A stretch of DNA of 64,000 bases from CAWDPQ01 sp049642465 (GTDB taxonomy: Bacteria > Acidobacteriota > Vicinamibacteria > Vicinamibacterales > 2-12-FULL-66-21): the NCBI GenBank assembly GCA_049642465.1, contig JBAROV010000155.1:1-64000 (forward strand), written 5' to 3'. The position numbers and the translations under genes are program-made. Each line of letters starts with the position of its first letter. Positions within the stretch are counted from its first letter, which is position 1. This document shows, piece after piece, positions 48,744 to 57,745 of this stretch. The notes below the pieces were generated by a model that was not told the DNA's origin, ran no database searches, and saw only the letters and a list, made by a program, of their open reading frames with translations.

Positions 48744-50483
48744 TCAGTTCGTACTGGCCCGCTCGCGCTGGTACACGACCTTCCCGTCGAACACCGTCAC
48801 GACGGCCCGCGCCGTCGCGAGATCGGTGAGCCTGGATTTCGAACTGAAGACATCGTCCGAAAGGATGACGATATCCGCGAGCATGCCGGCCGTCAGCGTG
48901 CCCTTCCGCTGTTCGTCGAAGGAGGCCCAGGCCGAGCCGGAGGTGTAGGCATCGATAGCCGACTTGAGCGGCAGTTTTTGGTCCGGATACCAGCCGCCTT
49001 CGGGCCGACCCTCTGGCGTGGTGCGGTTGACGGCGGTGTGCACGCCGAGCATGGGATTCAGTGACACGACGGGCCAGTCGCTTCCGAACGCGAGGCGTCC
49101 CTTGGCGCGCGCAATACTCCGGTACGGCCATCCGCGTGACGCGCGTTCCTCGCCGATGTTCCGCGTCCAGACATCGATTTGAGCGGGGCTCGGGCTCCCA
49201 TGGAACGGCTGCATTGACGCGATCACGCCGAGTGCCCCGAAACGGCCGATGTCTGCTTGATCGACGGTTTCAACATGTTCGATGCGATGGCGCCGGCCGC
49301 GTGCTGCCGGGGGATTCGATCGTTCGGCGTGCGCGTACGCGTCGAGCGCCATGCGGATCGCTCGATCGCCGATCGCGTGCGTCATCAGTTGCCATCCCCG
49401 CGCGTCGGCCAGGCGCACGGAACGGTTCAACGCATCCGGCGCAATCGTCGGCGTGCCGGCGTCGGCTCTGTTGGAGTACGGCGCCAGCATCGCCGCGGTG
49501 TGCGATTCGATGACGCCGTCGAGGCTGATCTTCAACGCCCCAGACTTGAACAGTGCGCCGTCCGCGTATTTGTGCCGCAGCTCCTCCAGACGCTCGAGCG
49601 CCGGCTCATCGAGGGTTCCGTTGGTCGAGACGGCGGCGTAGACGCGCACTTGAAGATCGCCAGCCCTCGCGGCGTCATCGAACAACTCGAGATCTTCGAT
49701 CGTCGTCCCCGCAACCTGGACGCTCGTGACGCCGTAGCGCTGCGCTTCGGCAACCGCGGCGCGCAGCGCGCGCGCACGGTCCTCACGCGTGACCGGCGGC
49801 ACGAGATGTCGGACGAGTGCCATCGCAGCTTCCTTCAGCACGCCTGTCGGCTCCCCCGTCCGCGGATCCTTCACGATCGTGCCGTTTGTCGGATCCGGTG
49901 TCCGCCTCGTGATCCCCGCCAGTCGCAGCGCCTTGGTATTGACCCAAACCGTATGACCGTCGTAGCTGACGAGGTGAGCGGGACGGTCGGAGACAACGGC
50001 GTCGAGCAGTTGACGAGTCGGGAGGCCGCCCGCAAAGGGCTGGTAATACCAGCCCCGTCCGAGAACCCAGGGGCGATCGGGGTTGGCGCTTGCCCAGCTT
50101 CGGATGCGCTCCTGAATCTCCTCGACGGTCGTCGCGTCGAGCAGATTGATCTTGTCGAGCGCCAGACCACCGCCGATGAAATGGACGTGTGCGTCGTTGA
50201 ATCCTGGGATGACGGCGCGGTCGCGCGCGTCGATCACCTGGGTCTGTGGACGCCGAAGCCGCAGGATGTCGCGGTCGCTGCCGACGCGGACGATCTGATT
50301 GCCACGCACGGCAATCGCTTCGGCCATCGAACCAGCGCCATTGGCCGCATACACGGTGCCATTGTGAATAATGAGATCGATCGGCCCGTCGCTGTCGTCT
50401 CGCTGCGCGCCGACAATGAGTCCGGCGATGAGCGTCGCGGCGACAATTGCGACGACGACGAGTGTGGTGAGCCGGGCCGCCAT
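48744..50483 (-). CDS. Membrane-anchored YtcJ-type amidohydrolase
   Basis: A 579-aa protein with an N-terminal hydrophobic anchor (TTLVVVAIVAATLIAGLIVGA). YtcJ/amidohydrolase_3 hallmarks: PGFNDAHVHFIGGG near residues 93-105 with metal His99 and His101, GRGWYYQPFAGGLPTRQLLD, LVSYDGHTVWVNTKAL, LDGVIESHTAAML, GWQLMTHAIGDRAIRMAL, HRIEHVETV and the metal Asp in AFGSDWPVV. It hydrolyses an N-acyl or cyclic amide outside the membrane; substrate not assignable. Transcribed toward the M14 gene and divergent from the second APC permease. Confidence 0.92.
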   Translation of the reverse strand: MAARLTTLVVVAIVAATLIAGLIVGAQRDDSDGPIDLIIHNGTVYAANGAGSMAEAIAVRGNQIVRVGSDRDILRLRRPQTQVIDARDRAVIPGFNDAHVHFIGGGLALDKINLLDATTVEEIQERIRSWASANPDRPWVLGRGWYYQPFAGGLPTRQLLDAVVSDRPAHLVSYDGHTVWVNTKALRLAGITRRTPDPTNGTIVKDPRTGEPTGVLKEAAMALVRHLVPPVTREDRARALRAAVAEAQRYGVTSVQVAGTTIEDLELFDDAARAGDLQVRVYAAVSTNGTLDEPALERLEELRHKYADGALFKSGALKISLDGVIESHTAAMLAPYSNRADAGTPTIAPDALNRSVRLADARGWQLMTHAIGDRAIRMALDAYAHAERSNPPAARGRRHRIEHVETVDQADIGRFGALGVIASMQPFHGSPSPAQIDVWTRNIGEERASRGWPYRSIARAKGRLAFGSDWPVVSLNPMLGVHTAVNRTTPEGRPEGGWYPDQKLPLKSAIDAYTSGSAWASFDEQRKGTLTAGMLADIVILSDDVFSSKSRLTDLATARAVVTVFDGKVVYQRERASTN

Positions 50484-50604
50484 GTCGGTCCTCCGGCCGG
50501 GCGGTCAGTCGCCGGCCTCGCTGTCCACTCGCCTCGCCCGAACGCGCGGCAGGGAACGTGTGGGGACGGCATTCTAGCATGTAGGACGTGGTAGATTCCC
50601 CCGC

Positions 50605-51999
50605 GTGTCCCCACACCCGGCTGCACCCGCCGGCCCGGCGGCAAATGACGCCGATCGCCAGTTGGTCCGCGCGATCGGGCTTTGGTCGGCCATTCTCTTC
50701 GTTGTCGGCAGCGTCATTGGATCTGGCATCTTCCTGACAACCGGTGTCATGGCGGCGACGATTCCGTCGGTCTCGCTGCTGCTCCTGGCGTGGACACTCG
50801 GTGGTGTGCTGGCGATCGCCGGCGGCCTGACCTACGCCGAAATGGGCGCCATGTTTCCGCGCTCGGGCGGCGTTTACGTGTTTCTTCGAGAAGCGTACGG
50901 AACGCTGCCCGCGTTTCTCTACGGGTGGGCCGCGTTGCTCGTCGTGATTAGTGGCGGCATCGCTGCGGTTGCCGTCGGCTTTGCGGAATACCTCAGCTAC
51001 TTCTTTCCGGCATTGTCCCCGTCGATCCCCGTACTGAGCGGTGATCTGGGTTTTGCACGGATCTCCATTTCCGCGGGTCAACTGGTGGCCGCGGCCGTCA
51101 TCGTGGTGATCGGTGCGATCAACTACGTCGGCGTTCGCCGTGGCAACTTCGTGATTGTCGTGCTGACGACTGCCAAGGTTGCGGCGCTGGCCGCGTTGCC
51201 GATCATGGCGATTCTTGCGGCACGCGTGACACCCGTCCTCACGCCAGTCGTCCCTCCGGACCTCGCCCGGCCAGCTGCCGCATTCGGCGTGGCAATGATT
51301 GCGGTGCTGTGGACCTACGAAGCGTGGTACTTCGTCACCTACGCGGCGGGAGAAATCAAAGATCCCCAGCGCAACATTCCCCGAGCACTGATCGGAGGGT
51401 TGTTGCTGCTGACGACGATCTATCTCGTCGTCAACGTGGCGTACTTCTTCGCCCTCAGATTGGATGAGATGAAAGGAGTCACGCGGATTGCGGAGCGCGC
51501 CGCGACCGCGCTCGTGGGACCGTCCGGCGCCACGTTCGTCGCGTTGACGGTAGTCGTATCGACGTTTGGCAACAATGTCGCTGCGATGCTGGCAGGGTCG
51601 CGGTTGCTGTTTGGAATGGCGTCTGACGGGGTGTTCTTCCCCTCGTGCCGGCGCGTTCACGAGCGCTACCGCACGCCCCACGTGGCAATCGTCGCGCTCA
51701 CGATCTGGTCCGCAATCCTGGCGCTGTCGGGATCCTACGAGCAGCTGTTCACCTACGTCATGTTCGCATCGATTCTGTTCAGCGTCGCCGCAGGCGCGGC
51801 GCTCTTCAAGCTGCGTCGCGATCGGCCCGACCAGATGCGGCCGTATCGGACCTGGGGCTATCCCGTCGTGCCGATCGTGTTTATCGCGGGTTCAGCGGCA
51901 TTCGTGTTGAATACGCTGATCGAGCGGCCGGTCGAATCGCTCACCGGTCTGGGGCTGCTGGCACTGGGGCTTCCGGCGTATTGGTACTGGAGCAGGTGA
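50605..51999 (+). CDS. APC-family amino acid permease (LAT/SteT-like)
   Basis: A 464-aa transporter, GTG start at 50605 without a clear Shine-Dalgarno. Around 12 membrane helices. TM1 has VGSVIGSGIFLTTGVMA, the canonical GSGIF loop, and later ALWTYEAWYFVTYAAGEIKDPQRNIPRA (cited as 232-259) and VVSTFGNNVAAMLAGSR fit the amino-acid/polyamine/organocation family, nearest the SteT/LAT-type exchangers. The 121-bp gap to the divergent YtcJ gene holds no motif I can name. Confidence 0.92.
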   Translation: MSPHPAAPAGPAANDADRQLVRAIGLWSAILFVVGSVIGSGIFLTTGVMAATIPSVSLLLLAWTLGGVLAIAGGLTYAEMGAMFPRSGGVYVFLREAYGTLPAFLYGWAALLVVISGGIAAVAVGFAEYLSYFFPALSPSIPVLSGDLGFARISISAGQLVAAAVIVVIGAINYVGVRRGNFVIVVLTTAKVAALAALPIMAILAARVTPVLTPVVPPDLARPAAAFGVAMIAVLWTYEAWYFVTYAAGEIKDPQRNIPRALIGGLLLLTTIYLVVNVAYFFALRLDEMKGVTRIAERAATALVGPSGATFVALTVVVSTFGNNVAAMLAGSRLLFGMASDGVFFPSCRRVHERYRTPHVAIVALTIWSAILALSGSYEQLFTYVMFASILFSVAAGAALFKLRRDRPDQMRPYRTWGYPVVPIVFIAGSAAFVLNTLIERPVESLTGLGLLALGLPAYWYWSR

Positions 52000-52006
52000 T
52001 TCGTCC

Positions 52007-52939
52007 GTGCGCTTCGCCATTCTTGGTTCAGGAGCAGTAGGCGGCTATTACGGCGCAAGACTCGCGCGTGCGGGGCACGATGTCACGTTCATTGCGCGAG
52101 GTGCCCACCTCGAGGCGATACGCGCTCGCGGGCTGGAGGTTCGCAGCCCGATGCTCGGCGATTTCGTCGTCCACGCACGCGCGGAAGAGGACACGAGCAA
52201 AGTCGGAACCGTTGACGTCGTCATTGTCGCGGTGAAGACCTACGACAATCAGACAGCGCTGCCTCTGGTCAGGCCGTTGCTCGGACCGGGGTCGGCGGTG
52301 CTCACGCTCCAGAACGGCGTGGACAGCGTGTCGGACCTCGCGGCAATCGTCGGCGAGCAGGCGGTTGTGGGTGGCACCACTTACATCGCCACGGCGTTGG
52401 CGCAGCCAGGCGTTATCGAACAGACGGGAACACACCGCCGCATCGTATTCGGGGAAGTGTTCGGCGTACTCCCGCGCGCAAGCGGCCGCGTCGCTCAGCT
52501 TCACGAAGCGTTCGCCGGGGCGGACATCCAGTCCGAACCGACCGCAGACGGTCGAATTCCAATCTGGGAAAAATTCATCTTCCTCGTCGCCCTCGCGGGA
52601 TTCACGGGAGGCGCACGTCTGCCGATTGGGCCGGTCTGGGCGGACGCGTTCATCCGCGAGAAATTTCTGGATGGCTGCCGGGAGGTGGAGCGTCTCGCCC
52701 GGGCCGAAGGTGTCCCCGTCGCGCCCGACGTGATCGATCGCATCAAGGTCTATATCGACGGCATTCCCAAGTCGATGCGATCGTCCTTACTGATTGATCT
52801 GTCCCAGGGAAAACCGATTGAAGTGGAGGCCTTGCATGGATCGGTGGTCCGGCGCGCCGCCCGCGTGGGGGTGGACGTACCGATCATGTCGACGTTGTAT
52901 GCGGTGCTAAAGCCATGGGCAGTCCCGCCCGTTGGATAA
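52007..52939 (+). CDS. panE: Ketopantoate reductase
   Basis: A 310-aa protein beginning at GTG 52007, 8 nt after the permease. The NADPH motif is ILGSGAVGGYYGARLARAGHDV. The catalytic Lys lies in IWEKFIFLVALAGFTGG and the catalytic Glu in GKPIEVEALHGSVVRRA, both standard for PanE (2-dehydropantoate 2-reductase, pantothenate/CoA pathway). No other pan genes are nearby, and the family also includes other 2-ketoacid reductases, so the exact substrate is likely but not certain. Its last 56 bp overlap the 3' end of the convergent kinase gene. Confidence 0.88.
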   Translation: MRFAILGSGAVGGYYGARLARAGHDVTFIARGAHLEAIRARGLEVRSPMLGDFVVHARAEEDTSKVGTVDVVIVAVKTYDNQTALPLVRPLLGPGSAVLTLQNGVDSVSDLAAIVGEQAVVGGTTYIATALAQPGVIEQTGTHRRIVFGEVFGVLPRASGRVAQLHEAFAGADIQSEPTADGRIPIWEKFIFLVALAGFTGGARLPIGPVWADAFIREKFLDGCREVERLARAEGVPVAPDVIDRIKVYIDGIPKSMRSSLLIDLSQGKPIEVEALHGSVVRRAARVGVDVPIMSTLYAVLKPWAVPPVG

Positions 52940-55163
52940 GCGCATCGTAGCGCGGATTCCCTCTGAGCCCGCTCAGCACTCGATCGACGCCCATGAACAC
53001 CACGCCGCCGACGTGGGCGTCAACCATCCGCTCGAGATAATCGATTGCCGTTTCGTCGTTGCCAAGCAGCTTGTGAACGATGGCGTACGCGAAATATGCA
53101 GGTGGCCCGGCGCCGGCTTGATCCATTAATTCGAGCCGTTTCAGCCAGTAAGCACGCGGACCGCCGGCACGAAGTGCCGCCAGAAGCTGCTCCCCATCGA
53201 GCGAGATACCGAAGCATCGTTGTTGCGAGATGAGGCGAGCGGCCTCCTCGTAGCGGCCAAGCGCATCGTAGGAGGTGATGAGCACGTTGCCGGCCTCTTC
53301 CAGATCGGGCGTGGCGGCGCGGATTCGCAGCGCTTCCTCAGCGGCGGCGAGATCGTTGCCGGCAAAGTGATGGACCCAGGCCACACCCATGTTGACGAAC
53401 GACGAGAGCGGGTCGAGGTCTCTCGCTTTCCGAGCCTCGGCAAGCGCTTGGTCGAACCGCCCGCAGGTGCAGAGGAACAGGCCGTAGAACGAGTGCGCCG
53501 TCGCGAGCTTTGGGTTGAGCTTAATCGCGCGCTGGAACGCGCGTTCAGCGGCCGGCCAATCACGCACCCAGAAGAAGCTTTCCAGGCCAAGCGAGACGTG
53601 TGCTTCCGCCAGGTCCGGATCGAGCGCGATCGCCCGTTCGGCGGCCGCGCGCGCACGCGGAAACCCGTCCTGCGGCGCCACGTATCCGTAATAGGCCATC
53701 GCGCCATACGCATCGGCAAGTCCCGCATAAGCCACGGCGTAGGCCGGGTCCAGCCCAATCGCACGATCGAAGTGCTCGAGCGCCTGTCGAATACTCTCAG
53801 GTCGCCATTTGTTCCACTGATAGCGACCGCGCAGGTATTCCTGGTACGCCTCCGGGTTGGCCGTGTGGTTCTTTTTCAGCTTGGTTTTTTGCCTGGGCGT
53901 CAGCTTCAGCCGCAGCGCCTCGGAGATACGCCATGCGATCTCCTGCTGCACCGCCATCACGTCGTCAATGCGCTGACGGAACTGTTCGCCCCACAACTGC
54001 GATTCAGAGATGGTGTCAACGAGCTCAGCCTGGATTGCGAGCATGTCGTCGTATTGGGCCACGCGGCCCGTGAGTATCGTGCGGGCGTTGAGCGCCAGAC
54101 CAACGGTCGCCGGATCAGCCTGGAGTCCTTTGTATCGAAACGCCACGCTGCGCGGGACGACGCGGAGGCCGCTCAGTTGCGAGAGACTGTTGATGATGCT
54201 CTCGGTAATGCCGTCGATGAGATATTCGAGGTTTGGATTGGCGCCGGAGTTTACGAACGGCAATACCGCCAATGATTTCCCACGAGGACGGCCGGTACGA
54301 GTGGCGACCGCCGCCGATCCGGTCAGGATGGCGCGTAAGGCCATCGCAACGTCCTGCGCGCCGTCAAAACGCCGGGATCGTTCGATGTCAACGCACCGCG
54401 AGACGATCCTTCTGAGCTCCATTGGTACGAGCGGGTCTATCGCCGAAATGTCCGCCGTGCCGGTCAGAACTTGCGCAAGTGTCTCCTGCGGTGTTGTACC
54501 GGTAAACAGCCGGCGGCCGGACAGCATCTCGTAGAGCACACAGCCCAGCGCAAAGACATCCGTTCGACCATCCACTGCCTCGCCGCGCACTTGTTCAGGA
54601 GACATGTAGCCAAATGTTCCGAGTACCGTTCCCGCCACGGTCTGCGCCATGGTCGGACCGTCTGCAGCTCGTGTGAGTCCTTCCAGTCGATGAACGGCGA
54701 GTCCGAAATCCAGAATCTTTACGTTGCCGTCGTTGGTCAGAAAAATGTTTTCCGGCTTCAGGTCGCGGTGGATGATCCCGCGTGCGTGTGCCGCAGCCAA
54801 CCCGTCGGCGACAGAGGCGGCGATTGGAACCGCTTCGCGCCACGGAATTGGTCCCCGCTCCATCCGTTCGCGCAGGTTCTGGCCTTCGAGTAGCTCCATG
54901 ACGGCACAGGGCAATCCTTCAGCCGCCACCATTTCGTAAATCGACAGAATCGCCGGATGGGACAGCGAAGCAACCGCCCGAGCCTCGGTTTCGAATCGAC
55001 GGCGCATCTCGGGATCCGCCGCGATGTGTGCGGCCATCACTTTGAGCGCCACGTCCCTGCCCAGGCGCGGATCGCGCGCGCGATAGACCTCTCCCATTCC
55101 GCCAGAGCCTATCGGCGCCACGACTTCGTATTGCGCGATGCGATAGCCCGCCGGAAGTGTCAA
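52884..55163 (-). CDS. Ser/Thr protein kinase with TolB-like region and TPRs
   Basis: A 759-aa protein. Kinase domain (~10-270): GSGGMGEVYRA glycine loop, Lys41 in ALKVM, IIHRDLKPENIF, ILDFGLAV and YMSPEQVRGEAVDGRTDVFALGC, so it is catalytically complete. Residues ~305-430 (KSLAVLPFVNSG, LIDGITESIINSLSQLSGLRVV) match the TolB/FlgO-like nucleotide-independent domain common in acidobacterial kinases. The rest is TPRs (DRAIGLDPAYAVAYAGLADAYGA, AIALDPDLAEAHVSLGLESF). No transmembrane helix. It overlaps the MBL/rhodanese stop by 4 nt and the panE 3' end by 56 bp. Targets unknown. Confidence 0.92.
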   Translation of the reverse strand: MTLPAGYRIAQYEVVAPIGSGGMGEVYRARDPRLGRDVALKVMAAHIAADPEMRRRFETEARAVASLSHPAILSIYEMVAAEGLPCAVMELLEGQNLRERMERGPIPWREAVPIAASVADGLAAAHARGIIHRDLKPENIFLTNDGNVKILDFGLAVHRLEGLTRAADGPTMAQTVAGTVLGTFGYMSPEQVRGEAVDGRTDVFALGCVLYEMLSGRRLFTGTTPQETLAQVLTGTADISAIDPLVPMELRRIVSRCVDIERSRRFDGAQDVAMALRAILTGSAAVATRTGRPRGKSLAVLPFVNSGANPNLEYLIDGITESIINSLSQLSGLRVVPRSVAFRYKGLQADPATVGLALNARTILTGRVAQYDDMLAIQAELVDTISESQLWGEQFRQRIDDVMAVQQEIAWRISEALRLKLTPRQKTKLKKNHTANPEAYQEYLRGRYQWNKWRPESIRQALEHFDRAIGLDPAYAVAYAGLADAYGAMAYYGYVAPQDGFPRARAAAERAIALDPDLAEAHVSLGLESFFWVRDWPAAERAFQRAIKLNPKLATAHSFYGLFLCTCGRFDQALAEARKARDLDPLSSFVNMGVAWVHHFAGNDLAAAEEALRIRAATPDLEEAGNVLITSYDALGRYEEAARLISQQRCFGISLDGEQLLAALRAGGPRAYWLKRLELMDQAGAGPPAYFAYAIVHKLLGNDETAIDYLERMVDAHVGGVVFMGVDRVLSGLRGNPRYDALIQRAGLPMALAPHTTST

Positions 55164-56536
55164 TGGTTAACCGTGGCCTCGGCGCGGTAGGCACTCATCC
55201 CACCGGCGAGGTTGAAAACTGAGGGGAAACCCGAGCGGGCGAGCAGGCTCGCCGCGAGGCTCGATCGATACCCCCCCTCGCACAGTGTGGCGACCGGGAG
55301 CGAGGCCGGGATCTCGGCAATTCGTGACGGCAGGGAACCGACGGGAATGTTCAACGCTCCGGCGATCTGCCCGCTCTCGAATTCGTCGCGGCTTCTCACG
55401 TCCACCAGGGTGAACGATGGTCCTCGCATTTGTCTCTGGAGGAGCTCACGCGGACTGATCTGTTCAATGCGGGAAACCGGCAGGCCGGCATCTTGCCAGG
55501 CTTCGAGACCGCCAGCGACATACCCGAGAAGACGATCGATGCCAACGCGCAGCAACTGGCGACGAAGTTCGTTCCTCACACCGGCATCTTCATCGCCGAA
55601 GAGAATCACCGGCGCCGACACGGGGACGACAAATCCTGCCCAGTAGCCAACCTTCGGTCCGAAACCAATGTTGATCGCGTTCCCGGGATGACCCGCGGCA
55701 AACACGTCAGCAGGCCGAACGTCGAGTAAGTACGCACCCTGGAGCATGGCTGCATGAGCCGCGCCAGGCGTCAGCAATTGATGGTTCGGTAAACCGATTC
55801 CGAGGCCAAGGATCGCCGGACCGGACTGGTTCACCCGTTTCAGCTCAGCGAAGTACGGCGGCGTTTCCGGCAAGTCAGCGAGGACCGCCTCGACGAATTG
55901 CTGCTTGGATCCGTACTTGAGCATCGGATTGAATCTCCGCTCCTGACCGATCGTCGAGTGCGGCTCACGACCGATTCCGGTGCCGCACAACGAGCCCGCG
56001 CCGTGGCCGGGATGCACTTCCACATCATCCCCGAGCGTCAGCAACGTCTCTGTAAGAGAGACGTGAAGCCGACCGGCCAGTTCCCGCGCGCGCTCGGGTC
56101 CGAGCAGATCTGGCCGTCCAACGGCTCCCACGAACAGCGTGTCGCCGGTGAGCACCCGCCTGACCTCACCCGGTTCCTCGACCAGGACGGAGATATGTTC
56201 GGGCGTGTGTCCGGGAGTATGGAGCAGCTTGATCGCGACGTCGCCCAGCTGCAACGTTTCCCCCGGCTGCGCTTCGTGATGTTCGAACTGCAAACCAGCG
56301 CCCGGTCCAGAGACGACGGTCGCTCCAAGCGCTGCCAGCTCGCGCGCTCCCGAGACGAAGTCCGCGTGGACGTGTGTTTCGATGGCGAATCTGATGACGA
56401 GATGGCACCGTCGAGCGTACTCGACGTAGACGTCGATATCGCGGCGCGGATCGACGATGGCGGCCTGGCCCGTCCGGTTGCAGGTAATTACGTATGAGCT
56501 CTGCGCGAGCCCATCATCAAAGATGCGGTGAAACAT
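55160..56536 (-). CDS. Metallo-beta-lactamase-fold protein with two rhodanese domains
   Basis: A 458-aa sulfur enzyme resembling persulfide dioxygenase/CstB-like fusions. MBL part: IETHVHADFVSG (His55, His57, Asp59; Phe at the usual final His, as in this subfamily), HTPGHTPEHIS, LTGDTLFVGAVGRPDL and VHPGHGAGS. The first rhodanese (~255-350) lacks the catalytic Cys; the second ends with TLCEGGYRSSLAASLLARSG, with the active-site Cys. It would oxidise glutathione or other persulfide and transfer sulfane sulfur. The divergent TauE/SafE exporter and DUF1634 gene next door strengthen the sulfur theme. Coupled to the kinase gene by a 4-nt overlap. Confidence 0.9.
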   Translation of the reverse strand: MFHRIFDDGLAQSSYVITCNRTGQAAIVDPRRDIDVYVEYARRCHLVIRFAIETHVHADFVSGARELAALGATVVSGPGAGLQFEHHEAQPGETLQLGDVAIKLLHTPGHTPEHISVLVEEPGEVRRVLTGDTLFVGAVGRPDLLGPERARELAGRLHVSLTETLLTLGDDVEVHPGHGAGSLCGTGIGREPHSTIGQERRFNPMLKYGSKQQFVEAVLADLPETPPYFAELKRVNQSGPAILGLGIGLPNHQLLTPGAAHAAMLQGAYLLDVRPADVFAAGHPGNAINIGFGPKVGYWAGFVVPVSAPVILFGDEDAGVRNELRRQLLRVGIDRLLGYVAGGLEAWQDAGLPVSRIEQISPRELLQRQMRGPSFTLVDVRSRDEFESGQIAGALNIPVGSLPSRIAEIPASLPVATLCEGGYRSSLAASLLARSGFPSVFNLAGGMSAYRAEATVNH

Positions 56537-56580
56537 GCGGTAGAATTTCGAGTTTCTCCGATCATAGCACCCCGATTCTC

Positions 56581-57417
56581 GTGCCAGTCTTTGACATTAC
56601 TGCCGGCGTCGCGATTGTCGTCATGGCCGTCGGCGCCCTGGCAGGCACGCTTGGGGCTCTCCTGGGCGTTGGCGGCGGCGTCTTTCTCGTGCCGTTTTTG
56701 AATGCGGCACTTGGTCTGCCGTTCAACGTCGCGTCGGGCGTCGGTCTCATGACAGTGATTGCCACCTCGAGCGTTGTCTCCGCGACCAGCTCGGACCGAC
56801 GTCCGGCGAACCTTCGTCTGGGGATGGTTCTCCAGATTGCCTCGAGCGCGGGTGGATTACTGGGCGGCATCTTCGTCGTCCGGCTGCCGCATCACGTGCT
56901 GTACCTGATGTTTGCGATCGTCACGGCGGCGATTGCACTCGTCGTGGTGTCCCGCCTGGATCGGCGAAACGTCATTCTCGACAAAGCGACCGATCCCGGT
57001 CCGTTCGGTGGGCGCTTTTTCGAAGAAGAGAGCCGGCAGGAGGTCGTCTATCGCACGCGCAACCTTCCGGTCGCGTTGTTGGTGTCGCTCGTCGGTGGGA
57101 GCATTTCGGGTCTGCTCGGGATCGGCGGCGGGATCCTGCAAGTGCCGGCGTTGAATGCGTGGTGCGGGGTGCCGCTGCGAGTGGCCGCGGCCACGAGTGC
57201 CGTGATGATTGGCGTGACCGCGGTGGCGTCGGCGCCGATTTACTACGCTCGTGGCGACGTGATTCCGGTTCTTGCCGCGTCAGCGGTGATTGGTGTCCTC
57301 CTCGGCTCCCGGTTCGGATTCTGGTTCGGCGACCGCGCGCGCGCGAAGTGGCTGAAGATGATCCTGGCTGCGGTCCTGGTGGCCGTGTCCGCCACGTACT
57401 TTTCAAAGGCGCTGTGA
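56581..57417 (+). CDS. TauE/SafE (TSUP) sulfite/sulfur-compound exporter
   Basis: A ~279-aa inner-membrane protein with about eight helices in two repeats. The GLGGG-type motif occurs as LLGVGGGVFLVPFLN in repeat 1 and GLLGIGGGILQVPALN in repeat 2, the TSUP signature. I start at GTG 56581 (VFDITAGVAIVVMAVG); a longer frame from 56494 would overlap the divergent MBL gene. There is no strong Shine-Dalgarno. Family members export sulfite, sulfoacetate or taurine-derived anions. Its stop overlaps the DUF1634 start. Confidence 0.92.
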   Translation: MPVFDITAGVAIVVMAVGALAGTLGALLGVGGGVFLVPFLNAALGLPFNVASGVGLMTVIATSSVVSATSSDRRPANLRLGMVLQIASSAGGLLGGIFVVRLPHHVLYLMFAIVTAAIALVVVSRLDRRNVILDKATDPGPFGGRFFEEESRQEVVYRTRNLPVALLVSLVGGSISGLLGIGGGILQVPALNAWCGVPLRVAAATSAVMIGVTAVASAPIYYARGDVIPVLAASAVIGVLLGSRFGFWFGDRARAKWLKMILAAVLVAVSATYFSKAL

Positions 57418-57722
57418 CTTCCAGCTCCGGTCTGCGTGCATTCGAGAGGACGCTCGCGTATGTCATGCTGACCGGTGTCTGGCTGAGCGCTGCGTGCCTC
57501 GCCCTCGCACTGTCGGCATTGCTGATTGCACCGCGGTTGACGACGGCTGAAGCGCTACTCCGAATCGGGCTCATCATTCTGATGGCGACGCCTGTCATGC
57601 GCGTTGTTCTTTCAGTTGTCGAGGCGATTCGACGAAGGGACTGGTTCTGGCTCTGGACGACGATTGCCGTCACGCTGATTCTGGTGGGGACGATGCTGTA
57701 CTCGCTGCGGACAGCTGCCTAA
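57414..57722 (+). CDS. DUF1634 membrane protein (TSUP partner)
   Basis: A 102-aa protein with three hydrophobic helices (LAYVMLTGVWLSAACLALAL, LRIGLIILMATPVMRVVLSV, FWLWTTIAVTLILVGTML) and a short Arg-rich turn between the second and third (EAIRRRDW). It begins at GTG 57414 within the TSUP stop (GTGA). DUF1634 genes regularly follow TauE/SafE genes, and the tight coupling here suggests a complex. No known activity. Confidence 0.88.
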   Translation: MTSSSGLRAFERTLAYVMLTGVWLSAACLALALSALLIAPRLTTAEALLRIGLIILMATPVMRVVLSVVEAIRRRDWFWLWTTIAVTLILVGTMLYSLRTAA

Positions 57723-57745
57723 TCTATTCGAGCCCCGAGCCCGGA

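Noticed and set aside
49783..51681. 632-codon minus-strand open frame
   Set aside because: It crosses the YtcJ gene and the APC permease on the opposite strand, and the peptide is charged low-complexity text without motifs.
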